Assembly (NCBI GenBank): GCA_964550855.1
Contig: CAZKBQ010000017.1
Location: 1-64,000, forward strand
Reading direction: 5' to 3'
Origin: JAGOBP01 sp964550855
Lineage (GTDB): Bacteria; Chloroflexota; Anaerolineae; Fen-1058
Length of the DNA stretch: 64,000 nucleotides
Part shown: positions 1 to 8,074 of the stretch, piece after piece
Position numbering within the stretch: position 1 is the stretch's first letter
Layout of the letters: each line of letters starts with the position of its first letter
Position numbers and translations under genes: made by a program
The notes under the pieces: generated by a model
Database searches by the model: none
What the model saw: only the letters and a program-made list of their open reading frames with translations
What the model was told of the DNA's origin: nothing

Positions 1-104
1 CCGGTATAAAACAAAACCCGCTCGGTCGTCGTTGTTTTACCGGCGTCAATGTGGGCAATAATGCCGATATTGCGCATGAGTTCGAGCGGGAATTCCCGTG
101 ACAT
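1..104 (-). CDS. fusA: Elongation factor G, N-terminal fragment (cut by window edge)
   Basis: Only the first 34 codons lie in the window. The product begins MSREFPLELMRNIG and carries the G1/P-loop AHIDAGKTTTTER typical of the translocation GTPase EF-G, which moves tRNAs and mRNA through the ribosome. The start is the ATG at 104-102, preceded by a weak AGGT ribosome site. It is the third gene of a rpsL-rpsG-fusA order, the classical str operon, 118 nt downstream of rpsG. The rest of the gene lies beyond the left edge. Confidence 0.95.
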   Translation of the reverse strand, partial: MSREFPLELMRNIGIIAHIDAGKTTTTERVLFYT

Positions 105-222
105 GTTTATTACCTGACTACGGTTGGAAGGCGACGGGTTTCTCTATTGGAAGACGCCTAGACGCGCCGTCGCCAAAACCAAGGCGTAAAACCACCGGCA
201 TCCTGGCCGGCGGCGATGTTCT

Positions 223-693
223 TTACCAGCGGAAATGCGCGAAAGCCCGATTGGCCTCCGCCATCTTGTGCGTTTCCTCGCGCTTCTTGATCGCCGCGCC
301 GTTACCGGCGGCCGCGTCCATCAATTCGTTCGCCAGCTTATCCACCATCGACTTGCCGCCGCGCGAACGAGCCGCGGCCAGCAGCCAGCGCATCGCCAGC
401 GTGTTGCGCCGATCGGCCGGCACTTCCACCGGCACCTGATAAGTGGCCCCGCCCACGCGCCGCGGCTTCACTTCAATTTGTGGCGTGGCGTTTTTCATGG
501 CCTGTTCAAACACTTCCAGCCCGGGGCGCTTGGCGCGCTCTTCCACCAGAGCCAGCGTGTCATACATGATGCGCGTGGCGGTGGACTTCTTGCCGCGCAT
601 CATCATGCGATTGATGAACATCGACACCAGTGGGCTGTTGTAGCGAATATCCGGAATCACTTCGCGCTTGACGGCGCTTGTTCGACGTGACAT
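223..693 (-). CDS. rpsG: 30S ribosomal protein S7
   Basis: This 156-residue protein has the usual bacterial uS7 length. It opens MSRRTSAVKREV, continues with the conserved block around SPLVSMFINRMM, then GGATYQVPVEV and the C-terminal AHFRW. S7 nucleates assembly of the 3' domain of 16S rRNA and contacts tRNA in the E site. It lies 22 nt downstream of rpsL and upstream of fusA, so the three are almost certainly co-transcribed. In E. coli S7 represses its own operon in the rpsL-rpsG gap. The gap here is too short to show a comparable structure by eye. Confidence 0.98.
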   Translation of the reverse strand: MSRRTSAVKREVIPDIRYNSPLVSMFINRMMMRGKKSTATRIMYDTLALVEERAKRPGLEVFEQAMKNATPQIEVKPRRVGGATYQVPVEVPADRRNTLAMRWLLAAARSRGGKSMVDKLANELMDAAAGNGAAIKKREETHKMAEANRAFAHFRW

Positions 694-715
694 GACCTTC
701 TATTCTCCTGAACCG

Positions 716-1144
716 CTAGGCGGGCTTCTGCTTGGGTCGCTTGGCGCCGTATTTCGATCGACCCTGCGAGCGCTTCTCGACGCCGGCCGTGTCCAGGCTG
801 CCGCGCACGATGTGATAGCGCACGCCCGGCAGGTCCTTCACGCGGCCGCCGCGCACCAGCACCACCGAGTGTTCCTGCAGATTGTGACCCTCACCCGGAA
901 TGTACGCGGTGACTTCGATCAGATTGGTCAGGCGTACGCGCGCGACCTTGCGCAGCGCCGAGTTCGGCTTCTTGGGCGTCTGAGTACGGACGACAGTGCA
1001 CACCCCGCGCTTCTGCGGCGCGCCCATCGGCCGACGTTCGCGCTTTTGCACGAACGAGTTCCAGGTGTACTGCAACGCCGGCGCCTTGCTCTTGGCCTTC
1101 TTGGTTTTGCGACCTTTGCGAACCAGTTGATTGATGGTAGGCAC
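716..1144 (-). CDS. rpsL: 30S ribosomal protein S12 (GTG start)
   Basis: This is uS12, the decoding-centre protein of the small subunit. The mature start PTINQLVRKGR is preceded by GTG at 1144-1142, with GGAGG 9 nt upstream. An ATG further upstream (1213) would add 23 unconserved residues, so GTG is preferred, giving 142 aa. Conserved blocks include TPKKPNSALRKVARVRL, where the lysine linked to streptomycin resistance is the wild-type residue, then PGEGHNLQEHSVVLVRGGRVKDLPG, here read in parts, and a basic C-terminus. The gene has its own promoter at 1277-1305 and is followed by rpsG. Confidence 0.97.
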   Translation of the reverse strand: MPTINQLVRKGRKTKKAKSKAPALQYTWNSFVQKRERRPMGAPQKRGVCTVVRTQTPKKPNSALRKVARVRLTNLIEVTAYIPGEGHNLQEHSVVLVRGGRVKDLPGVRYHIVRGSLDTAGVEKRSQGRSKYGAKRPKQKPA

Positions 1145-1163
1145 TTGCTTATTTTCCTCCGCA

Positions 1164-1200
1164 CAGAAAAGCCACCAACTGCTGGATGATGGCTTTTCTG
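1164..1200 (-). promoter_or_regulatory. Hairpin in rpsL leader
   Basis: An 11-bp perfect inverted repeat (CAGAAAAGCCA at 1164-1174 with TGGCTTTTCTG at 1190-1200, 15-nt loop) lies in the transcribed leader. It ends just before the GGAGG of rpsL. It has no U-run in the direction of the gene. It could be a processing or translational-control structure, but no function can be assigned from sequence. Confidence 0.5.
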
Positions 1201-1276
1201 AAAAAGACCCCACAACTTCTCGGTTGTAGACAGGCGCCGGGGCGTATGGCCGGCACCCATCACTCAGCGGCGCGTG

Positions 1277-1305
1277 ATATTACCATAGCGCTTGCAATCT
1301 GTCAA
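1277..1305 (-). promoter_or_regulatory. Sigma-A promoter for rpsL-rpsG-fusA
   Basis: On the minus strand a perfect TTGACA (1305-1300) is followed after exactly 17 nt by TAATAT (1282-1277). Transcription would start near 1270, giving a leader of about 125 nt before the GTG of rpsL. The promoter lies only 26 nt beyond the rpoB stop codon, so the str genes do not depend on rpoB read-through. Confidence 0.8.
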
Positions 1306-1330
1306 CCCTTTTTCGGGCTGTTTTACGCGT

Positions 1331-4300
1331 TTACAAAGCCGCGTCGTCGTCCAGTCCGCCCAGTAGTCCCATGCTGAGCCTGGGCACTTTCTGCTTCTCT
1401 TCGTCCTTGCCAAAGCGCAGCACCTCGCCGGTATCGGTGATGGCTTCGACCGCCAGACCCAGCGACTGCATTTCTTTGACCAGCACGCGGAACGAAGCCG
1501 GAATGCCCGGTTCCTCGATGCGCTCGCCTTTGACGATTGACTCGTACGTCTTGACACGGCCCTGCACATCGTCGGACTTGACGGTGAGCATTTCCTGTAG
1601 AGTGTGCGCCGCGCCGTACGCTTCCAGCGCCCACACTTCCATTTCGCCGAAGCGCTGGCCGCCAAACTGGGCCTTGCCGCCCAATGGCTGCTGCGTCACC
1701 AGCGAGTACGGGCCGGTGGAGCGGGCGTGCACTTTGTCTTCCACCAGGTGCGCCAGCTTCATGATGGTGATGACGCCCACCGTGACCGGCTGATCGAAGT
1801 AGTCGCCGGTCTTGCCGTCGTACAACTTCATCTTGCCCAGCGTCGGCAGAGGATCATTCAACTCCAGGCTCACCTGATTGGCGCGGGCGCGCACGTCTTC
1901 AGCCGACAGCGACGCGACGTCGATCTCGTGTTCGACCAGCCACAATCGCAGACAGGCGTCGATCACCGCGCGATCCGCCGCTTTGTGCTCACTCAGCGAC
2001 CGGCTGTCTTCCTCAAAGATCAACAGATCATCGGGGTTGTAGCCGTTTTCGCGCAGCCACTCGCGCAGCACGGCGCGGCGCGCGTACACATTGTCTGTGC
2101 CCAGCCGATCGAGATCATAGTCCTTGCCGGCCAGAATCTCTGACAGGTAGAGTCGGCGCACATCGTCGTCGTCTTCAAAGTCTTCGTCCTGCGCTTCGAC
2201 GACTTGCTGTGACAACCATTCCCAGGCGCGCCGGGTGTAGCGCCGCCAGGCCACATCGATCAGCCAGGCGCGCGCCAGCTCGGCTTCAATTTCCTCTTCA
2301 TCTGCGCCGTCAAACACGGGCGTGATCGCCCGGAAGCCCAATCGGTCTGCCGCCCAGCCCAGGTGTACTTCCAGAATCTGGCCGATGTTCATGCGGCCCG
2401 GCACACCCAATGGGTTCAGGATGATGTCCACCGGCGTACCGTCTTCCAGGAAGGGCATGTCTTCGATCGGCACCACGCGCGAGATGACGCCCTTGTTGCC
2501 GTGGCGTCCGGCCATCTTGTCGCCCTCGGTGATCTTGCGCTTCTGCGCCACCGATACGCGCACCATCTTGTCCACGCCGGCCGGCAGGTCACGGTACTCG
2601 TCGCGGGTGAAGATCTTAACGTCCACCACCTTGCCGTGCTCGCCGTGCGGCAGCCGCAGCGAGGAATCTTTGACTTCGCGCGCTTTCTCGCCGAAGATCG
2701 CGCGCAGCAGTTTCTCTTCCGGCGACAGTTCCTTCTCGCCTTTGGGCGTGATCTTGCCGACCAGGATGTCGTTCGGGCCCACCTCGGCGCCGATGCGGAC
2801 GATGCCGTCTTCATCCAAGTCCTTAAGTGCTTCTTCGCCGACGTTGGGAATGTCGTGCGTGATCTCTTCCGGCCCCAGCTTGGTGTCGCGCGCTTCCACC
2901 TCGTGCTTCTCGATGTGGATGGACGTGAACTTGTCCTCGCGCACCAGCCGCTCGCTGATCAGGATGGCGTCCTCATAGTTGCCGCCTTCCCACGAAATGA
3001 AGGCGCACAGCACGTTCTGCCCCAGCGCCAGCATGCCGTCGGACGTGCTGGACGAGTCGGCCAAAACATCGCCCTTCTTGACGCGCTGGCCCTTGCGCAC
3101 GATGGGCCGTTGATCGATGCAGGTGCTCTGGTTGCTGCGATTGTACTTGCGCAGCTTGTAAACCTTTTTGCCCTTCTTGGTCTGCACTTCGACCTGCTTG
3201 CCGGTCACGCTGATCACTTCGCCATCTTCCTCGGCGGTGACCACCTGCCCGGAGTCCACGGCGGCCTGCCATTCCATGCCGGTGGCAACCAGCGGCACTT
3301 CGGGCGTGAGCAGCGGCACGGCCTGGGCCTGCATGTTGGAACCCATCAGCGCGCGGTTCGCATCGTCGTGCTCCAAGAACGGGATCAGCGCCGCAGAAAT
3401 GCCCACGATCTGGCGCGGCGCAATGTCCATGAAGTCCAGCCGATCGGGCGATTCAAACACGAACTTGTCGCCGTAACGCGCCGACACACGTTGATCGACG
3501 AAGTGGCGCGTCGCGTCCAGCGGCGCGTTGGCCTGCGCGATGATGTAGCGGTCTTCCACGTCAGCCGACATGTATTCCATCTCATCGCTGACAAAGGGCA
3601 CCACGCGCACATCCTGCGCCGGCAGCCGCTTGGCCAGTTCCGGCGTGACCACCGTCCCCGCCGCCGCGATCTTTTCGCCGCTGTTCGCGTCGACGACATC
3701 GGCCTTCAGCGTCTGTCCGATCAATCGCGGATCATTCCCGGGCAGCGACTTGATCACGCGCCGGTACGGCGTCTCGATGAAGCCGTACTGGTTCACGCGG
3801 CCATACGATGCCAGACGGCCGATCAGGCCGATATTCGGGCCTTCCGGCGTCTCGATCGGGCAAATCCGCCCATAGTGGGAGTGGTGGACGTCGCGCACAT
3901 CGAAACCGGCGCGCTCGCGGCGCAGGCCGCCCGGCCCCAGCGCCGACAGCGTGCGCTTGTGGCGCAGCTCAGCCAGCGGATTGGTCTGATCCATAAACTG
4001 TGACAGCTGCGACGAACCAAAGAATTCGCGAATCGCCGCCACCACCGGTCGGATGTTGACCAACGCGATGGGCGTCATGGCGCCCGCCTCGCGGATGCTC
4101 ATGCGCTCCTTGACCACGCGCTCCATGCGGCGCAGGCCGATGCGCAGCTTGTTCTGGATCAATTCGCCCACCGTCTTGACGCGGCGATTGCCCAGATGAT
4201 CGATGTCGTCTTCCTTTTCAAGGCCGTTGTTGATCTTGATCATCTGCTCGACCACTTTGACCAGATCGAGCTTGGTGATGGTGCGCAGCGGCGTGGTCAC

Positions 4301-5230
4301 GCCCAGCTTCTGATTGAGCTTGTAACGGCCCACTCGCTCCAGGTCGTACCGCCGCCGATCGAACAACTGCTCCGTCAGATAGCTGCGGGCATTGTCCAGC
4401 GTCGGCGGATCGCCCGGCCGCATCTTGCGGTAAAACTCCAGCAGCGCTTCCTGTGCCAGCGTGCGCTTCTCACGCGGCGCCAGGCTGCCCTCCTGGCGGA
4501 TGGTCGTCAGGATGTACTGGTGATCGGGGTTGTTGTCGATGTGTTCAAACAGTGAGAGAATCTCGTCGTCGTGGCCGGTCTTCAGCAGGTCGCTGCCCGT
4601 GCCGTCGTCGATCGCCGCCAGTGCGCGCAACAGAATCGTCACCGGGATGGTGCGCTTGCGGTTGAACTTCAGCGTAATGTAATCGCTCTTGCGCGTCTCG
4701 AATTCCATCCACGCGCCGCGATCAGGGATGACTTTGGCCTGCGCCAGCACGCGGCCCGAAGACGGATCGGACTCGGCGTCAAAATATACGCCGGGCGAGC
4801 GGATCAACTGCGACACGACGACGCGCTCGGTGCCGTTGTAAATGAAGGTCCCGTTCTCGGTCATCCACGGGAACTCGCCCAAGAAGATGTCGTTGACCAC
4901 GTGCTCATTGGTTTCGCTGTTGACCAGCGCCACCTTAATGTACAGGCCGCGCGCAAAGGTCAGATCGCGCTCCAGACATTCTTTCTGATTGAACTTGGGG
5001 TCCTCAAACCAGAAGCTCAGGCCAAATTGCTTGGCAATGGCGTTGTCGCCCGGGAAGTACAATTTTAGTGAGCCGTTGAAGCTTTCAATCGGCGATACTT
5101 CGTCAAATAGCTCGCGCAGTCCCTCCTCGATAAACCAATTGAACGAATTCAGTTGAACTTCGATCAAGTTCGGCAGGGCGTGGACATCGGGGATACGAGC
5201 ATACGATTTTGCGGCTAAACTCTGACCCAT
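1331..5230 (-). CDS. rpoB: DNA-directed RNA polymerase beta subunit
   Basis: This 1299-residue beta subunit starts MGQSLAAKSYARIPDV at an ATG with GGAG upstream. The rifampicin pocket (about residues 403-436) reads GSSQLSQFMDQTNPL, then HKRTLSALGPGGL. The Asp, His and Ser positions of classical resistance changes are wild type, so sensitivity is expected. Catalytic-core blocks ICPIETPEGPNIGLIG, SWEGGNYEDAILISE and GRHGNKGVIS are present, as is the C-terminal QFGGQRFGEMEVWAL. Compared with E. coli there is an extra acidic, helical stretch of about 140 residues (roughly 990-1128) between VFDGA and KMKLYDGKTGDYF. The usual partner rpoC does not follow. The gene is led by a consensus promoter at 5346-5374. 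Confidence 0.98.
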   Translation of the reverse strand: MGQSLAAKSYARIPDVHALPNLIEVQLNSFNWFIEEGLRELFDEVSPIESFNGSLKLYFPGDNAIAKQFGLSFWFEDPKFNQKECLERDLTFARGLYIKVALVNSETNEHVVNDIFLGEFPWMTENGTFIYNGTERVVVSQLIRSPGVYFDAESDPSSGRVLAQAKVIPDRGAWMEFETRKSDYITLKFNRKRTIPVTILLRALAAIDDGTGSDLLKTGHDDEILSLFEHIDNNPDHQYILTTIRQEGSLAPREKRTLAQEALLEFYRKMRPGDPPTLDNARSYLTEQLFDRRRYDLERVGRYKLNQKLGVTTPLRTITKLDLVKVVEQMIKINNGLEKEDDIDHLGNRRVKTVGELIQNKLRIGLRRMERVVKERMSIREAGAMTPIALVNIRPVVAAIREFFGSSQLSQFMDQTNPLAELRHKRTLSALGPGGLRRERAGFDVRDVHHSHYGRICPIETPEGPNIGLIGRLASYGRVNQYGFIETPYRRVIKSLPGNDPRLIGQTLKADVVDANSGEKIAAAGTVVTPELAKRLPAQDVRVVPFVSDEMEYMSADVEDRYIIAQANAPLDATRHFVDQRVSARYGDKFVFESPDRLDFMDIAPRQIVGISAALIPFLEHDDANRALMGSNMQAQAVPLLTPEVPLVATGMEWQAAVDSGQVVTAEEDGEVISVTGKQVEVQTKKGKKVYKLRKYNRSNQSTCIDQRPIVRKGQRVKKGDVLADSSSTSDGMLALGQNVLCAFISWEGGNYEDAILISERLVREDKFTSIHIEKHEVEARDTKLGPEEITHDIPNVGEEALKDLDEDGIVRIGAEVGPNDILVGKITPKGEKELSPEEKLLRAIFGEKAREVKDSSLRLPHGEHGKVVDVKIFTRDEYRDLPAGVDKMVRVSVAQKRKITEGDKMAGRHGNKGVISRVVPIEDMPFLEDGTPVDIILNPLGVPGRMNIGQILEVHLGWAADRLGFRAITPVFDGADEEEIEAELARAWLIDVAWRRYTRRAWEWLSQQVVEAQDEDFEDDDDVRRLYLSEILAGKDYDLDRLGTDNVYARRAVLREWLRENGYNPDDLLIFEEDSRSLSEHKAADRAVIDACLRLWLVEHEIDVASLSAEDVRARANQVSLELNDPLPTLGKMKLYDGKTGDYFDQPVTVGVITIMKLAHLVEDKVHARSTGPYSLVTQQPLGGKAQFGGQRFGEMEVWALEAYGAAHTLQEMLTVKSDDVQGRVKTYESIVKGERIEEPGIPASFRVLVKEMQSLGLAVEAITDTGEVLRFGKDEEKQKVPRLSMGLLGGLDDDAAL

Positions 5231-5269
5231 TCGCTATCTCCTCGCGGTGCTTCTCGTGAGTAAACGCAC

Positions 5270-5290
5270 AAAAGGGGGAGATCATCCCCC
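5270..5290 (-). terminator. Possible attenuator hairpin in rpoB leader
   Basis: Within the transcribed rpoB leader the minus strand reads GGGGGA, a 5-nt loop, TCCCCC, then TTTT (stem 5274-5279/5285-5290, U-run 5273-5270). It has the form of a small intrinsic terminator placed between promoter and start codon. The stem is only 6 bp and the U-run is short, so termination would be partial. An attenuation role is inference. Confidence 0.45.
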
Positions 5291-5345
5291 AGACAGGTGA
5301 GCGGCTTGTCAGCCAATGTCAAAATAGATTAGGTAGCAAACGAAT

Positions 5346-5374
5346 ATTATATGAGCAGCAGACGATTCTGTCAA
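5346..5374 (-). promoter_or_regulatory. Consensus sigma-A promoter for rpoB
   Basis: On the minus strand TTGACA (5374-5369), a 17-nt spacer and TATAAT (5351-5346) match the sigma-70 consensus at all 12 positions. The predicted start is near 5339, leaving a leader of about 110 nt before the rpoB ATG. Confidence 0.9.
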
Positions 5375-5436
5375 TACCGATTTTTGGGTCGAATTATGGC
5401 AAGACCGGGAGGCGCGTCAGCCCGTCACTGCGGCGG

Positions 5437-6690
5437 CTATTTCAACACCAGCACCGGCTGCGGATCGACATTCTGGTTGATCGGCGCGATCTCGACATCT
5501 TCGTGTATGAGCGCGGCAAAGAAGTTGACCGGGTTGCGCTGTGGAATCTCCGTGATGGTTATGCCGCCGGTGATGACGGCTCTCGCGTTGGGTGGTAAGT
5601 AGTAATACTTCTGGCCGTCGATCTCGGTCGTGATCAGATCCGACGGGCCGCCCACAGCCCAGCGGAAGGGGTAGTTGGTCTTCATCGTTTCAAAGCCAAT
5701 CCCCACCCGCCACACGCCCGATTCTTCGGCATAGCCCGGCCAGTTGAACGTCTGCTCGGTGTTGGTATAGACATAGCCCGGCGGCGGGCCGCTGGTGCGA
5801 ATCGGCACCGCGCTGTAGTTCTCAACCGTCAGCGTGAAATACAGCGTTTGTCCCACCACCAGCGAACGCGCCGAGAACTGAACTGCGCCGTCGACGATTT
5901 CGGCGCGCGGCACGCCGCCATCTTTGATGGTCAGAGTGTCCGTGACGATGTCGATTTGTCCGATGGCGTCTTCAGCGCGCGCCGTGATCACATACTGGCC
6001 GTCGGGCGGCGGATCCGCGCCCAGATCGACTCCCGCATCATAATCAAACAGATGCAGGCCCGCTTCGCCCGGCTGACGCGCCGCGCCTTCGGTTTCTGAC
6101 AGCGGAAACGGCGTACAATCCAGCGTGGGATTGTCGGCGGGCGGCGTGGTGGCGCCACCGCACAGCTGATTCTGCAGCGACACCAGCAGGGTAGCCGGCT
6201 TGCTCAACACAACGTTGATCTTGACCCGATCCGAAATGCCGTCCTGGTTGGGCGTGAACTCTTTGGGAAAGACTGTCATCAGCGTGATCTTCGGCGCGTC
6301 CGGTTCGCCGCCGGCGATGGACAGCTGGCCCTGCGCGGGTGCGCGGATCAGGCCGGCTTGATCGGTTGCTTCAATCGTCCAGGTATAGACCCCGTCGGGC
6401 AGCAACCGGCCGTCGATGACACCGCCAAACAGCACGTCGTATTTTCCGGCTGAGCGCGGCTGATCGCGCCGAAAATAGTAGATGCGACCGTTGGCATCCT
6501 GAAACCGGATCGTCACGTCGGCGTTCCGGCTCAACTCATAGTGAATCTGCGTCGCATCGGCCACGCCATCGGCATTGGGCGAGATCGTCGCGGGCGACAT
6601 CGACGCCTTCGACAACAACTCGCTTGAGCCGCACGCTGCCAGCAACGCCAGTGCCGCCGTCAGCACACCCAGTCGAACCAATGAGCGCAA
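5437..6690 (-). CDS. Lipoprotein with FlgD-like Ig repeats
   Basis: This 417-residue exported protein has a lipoprotein signal peptide ending LLAAC, with the lipidated Cys at residue 20. Two repeats follow that resemble the FlgD Ig-like/gliding-motility type: a motif SPNADGVADATQIHYELS near residue 35 and FTPNQDGISDRVKINVVLS near residue 145. Each is followed by a beta-rich segment ending in a bulky aromatic or Gly turn. The C-terminal half is a further beta-sandwich region without a family I recognise. It is expected to sit on the outer face of the membrane. It is transcribed alone from a promoter at 6735-6763, divergent from the metalloprotease gene. The function is unknown. Confidence 0.7.
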   Translation of the reverse strand: MRSLVRLGVLTAALALLAACGSSELLSKASMSPATISPNADGVADATQIHYELSRNADVTIRFQDANGRIYYFRRDQPRSAGKYDVLFGGVIDGRLLPDGVYTWTIEATDQAGLIRAPAQGQLSIAGGEPDAPKITLMTVFPKEFTPNQDGISDRVKINVVLSKPATLLVSLQNQLCGGATTPPADNPTLDCTPFPLSETEGAARQPGEAGLHLFDYDAGVDLGADPPPDGQYVITARAEDAIGQIDIVTDTLTIKDGGVPRAEIVDGAVQFSARSLVVGQTLYFTLTVENYSAVPIRTSGPPPGYVYTNTEQTFNWPGYAEESGVWRVGIGFETMKTNYPFRWAVGGPSDLITTEIDGQKYYYLPPNARAVITGGITITEIPQRNPVNFFAALIHEDVEIAPINQNVDPQPVLVLK

Positions 6691-6734
6691 CTTGCCCTCC
6701 GCCTTTCAATCTGCCCTTCAACTTCCGGCGTCGT

Positions 6735-6763
6735 ACTCTAACCGAACCAGATTGAATCGTCAA
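6735..6763 (-). promoter_or_regulatory. Promoter for the FlgD-like lipoprotein
   Basis: On the minus strand TTGACG (6763-6758), 17 nt, TAGAGT (6740-6735). The -35 matches consensus at 5 of 6 positions and the -10 at 4 of 6. It lies about 45 nt upstream of the start codon and faces away from the promoter at 6839-6866. Confidence 0.6.
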
Positions 6764-6838
6764 GCGATGTTATACTGGAGTAAACCGTGCGGCAATTCCA
6801 GCCAGGGTCGCGCTGAGCGCCGCGCCGCCCGCACGGTG

Positions 6839-6866
6839 TTGACAAATCACCAGCGGCGCGTACACT
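6839..6866 (+). promoter_or_regulatory. Promoter for the secreted metalloprotease
   Basis: TTGACA (6839-6844), 16 nt, TACACT (6861-6866). A strong GGAGG ribosome site follows at 6891-6895, before the ATG at 6904. Confidence 0.7.
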
Positions 6867-6903
6867 GCCTGCAGCCAAATCTGGCTTCACGGAGGAAATC
6901 AGC

Positions 6904-7938
6904 ATGACTATGCGTCGTTTTGCCCGACTGGCCGCCGCCCTGCTCATCAGCGCCATGATTCTCGCGCCCACCGCACTGGCCGCCAAACCCGGCCCCGGCG
7001 CCAGCACCGGCACCGGCCGGGTCTTCTTTCCAAACCCGGTGGCCTCATTGCAAGATCAAACCCTGACCGATCAGAAAGACGCCGACTACGCTGCTCTGCA
7101 GCCCGCCTATCGCCTCGTCACGCTGACCAATCTGGACGGCAGCGGTTATCTCCGCGGCGACTGGGCCAACATCACCAGCGAAACCGGCGCGCCCGCCTAC
7201 TCGCCTGATAACACCTTTGTCTATGACCGCCACGATGATCGTTTCGAACAGGTGATGGCTTACTATTGGGTCACAGAAGCGCAGAAGTACATTCAGAGTC
7301 TGGGCTTCGGCTCCACCTATCGCCCTGTCAACATGGAATCGCAAAACATTCGCATCAATCAATGGGGGTTGGACAACTCCTATTCGTGGGACAAGAAAGA
7401 CGTGATGCGTTTTGGCAAAGGCGGTGTCGACGACGCCGAGGACGCCGAAGTGATTCTGCACGAATACGGCCACGCCATTCAGGACTCGCAGATGACACCG
7501 TTCGGCGGCTTTGGCGCGTCACCTGAAGCCGGCGCCATTGGCGAAGGCTTCGGCGACTACTGGGCCGCCACCGTCAGCAATGTCGTCGCCCCCACGCCCG
7601 ATCCGGCCTGCATTGCCGACTGGGATTCCGTCTCATACACCACCGGCACCCCTCACTGCCTGCGCCGCGTCGATACCGATCTGCACTATCCGGCCGACTT
7701 GCGCGGCGAAGTCCATTACGATGGGCAGATCTGGTCGCGCGCCTTATGGGACATTCGCGGCCAGCTGGGTCACGTCCAGGCCGATACGATCATTCTGGAA
7801 GCACAGTTTGACTTCGCGCCGGATACGACGATGCCTGCGGCCGCCGCGGCCACAGTCGCCGCCGCCCAGCGCCTGTATGGCCCGGCCGCCGCCAGCGCTG
7901 TCACGGCCGCCTTCCAGGCGCGCGGCATCCTGCCTTAA
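6904..7938 (+). CDS. Secreted zinc metalloprotease (gluzincin-like)
   Basis: This 344-residue protein has a clear Sec signal peptide (twin Arg near residues 4-5, hydrophobic core, cleavage near ALAA). The zinc motif H186-E-Y-G-H190 is followed 24 residues later by E214 in GEGFGDYW. That HExxH-(about 23)-E arrangement is typical of gluzincins such as the M4/M36 (thermolysin/fungalysin) families. The catalytic domain appears complete but no propeptide is obvious, so maturation may differ from M4 enzymes. It is monocistronic, with its own promoter upstream and a terminator at 7955-7992. The substrate is unknown; an extracellular protein-degrading role is likely. Confidence 0.8.
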   Translation: MTMRRFARLAAALLISAMILAPTALAAKPGPGASTGTGRVFFPNPVASLQDQTLTDQKDADYAALQPAYRLVTLTNLDGSGYLRGDWANITSETGAPAYSPDNTFVYDRHDDRFEQVMAYYWVTEAQKYIQSLGFGSTYRPVNMESQNIRINQWGLDNSYSWDKKDVMRFGKGGVDDAEDAEVILHEYGHAIQDSQMTPFGGFGASPEAGAIGEGFGDYWAATVSNVVAPTPDPACIADWDSVSYTTGTPHCLRRVDTDLHYPADLRGEVHYDGQIWSRALWDIRGQLGHVQADTIILEAQFDFAPDTTMPAAAAATVAAAQRLYGPAAASAVTAAFQARGILP

Positions 7939-7954
7939 CCCGCGCTCTGCCCGG

Positions 7955-7992
7955 CAGCCCGCCTCGCCCCGCGAGCGCGGGCTGTTTTGTTT
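7955..7992 (+). terminator. Intrinsic terminator after metalloprotease gene
   Basis: CAGCCCGC (7955-7962) pairs with GCGGGCTG (7977-7984), followed by TTTTGTTT. It lies 16 nt beyond the stop codon of the metalloprotease gene. An overlapping alternative stem uses CCCGCGCT/AGCGCGGG. Confidence 0.75.
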
Positions 7993-8074
7993 GCGCGGAA
8001 CAACGCGCCGCCACTCGCGCAACTGCCGATGATCGATTACAATCCCGCTGCCTAATTCACGCCACGAGACGAAC

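Noticed and set aside
2363..4003. Long open frame on the plus strand opposite rpoB
   Set aside because: It lies wholly antisense to conserved RpoB codons, has His/Arg/Gln-rich composition typical of reversed high-GC codons, and no ribosome site or family match.
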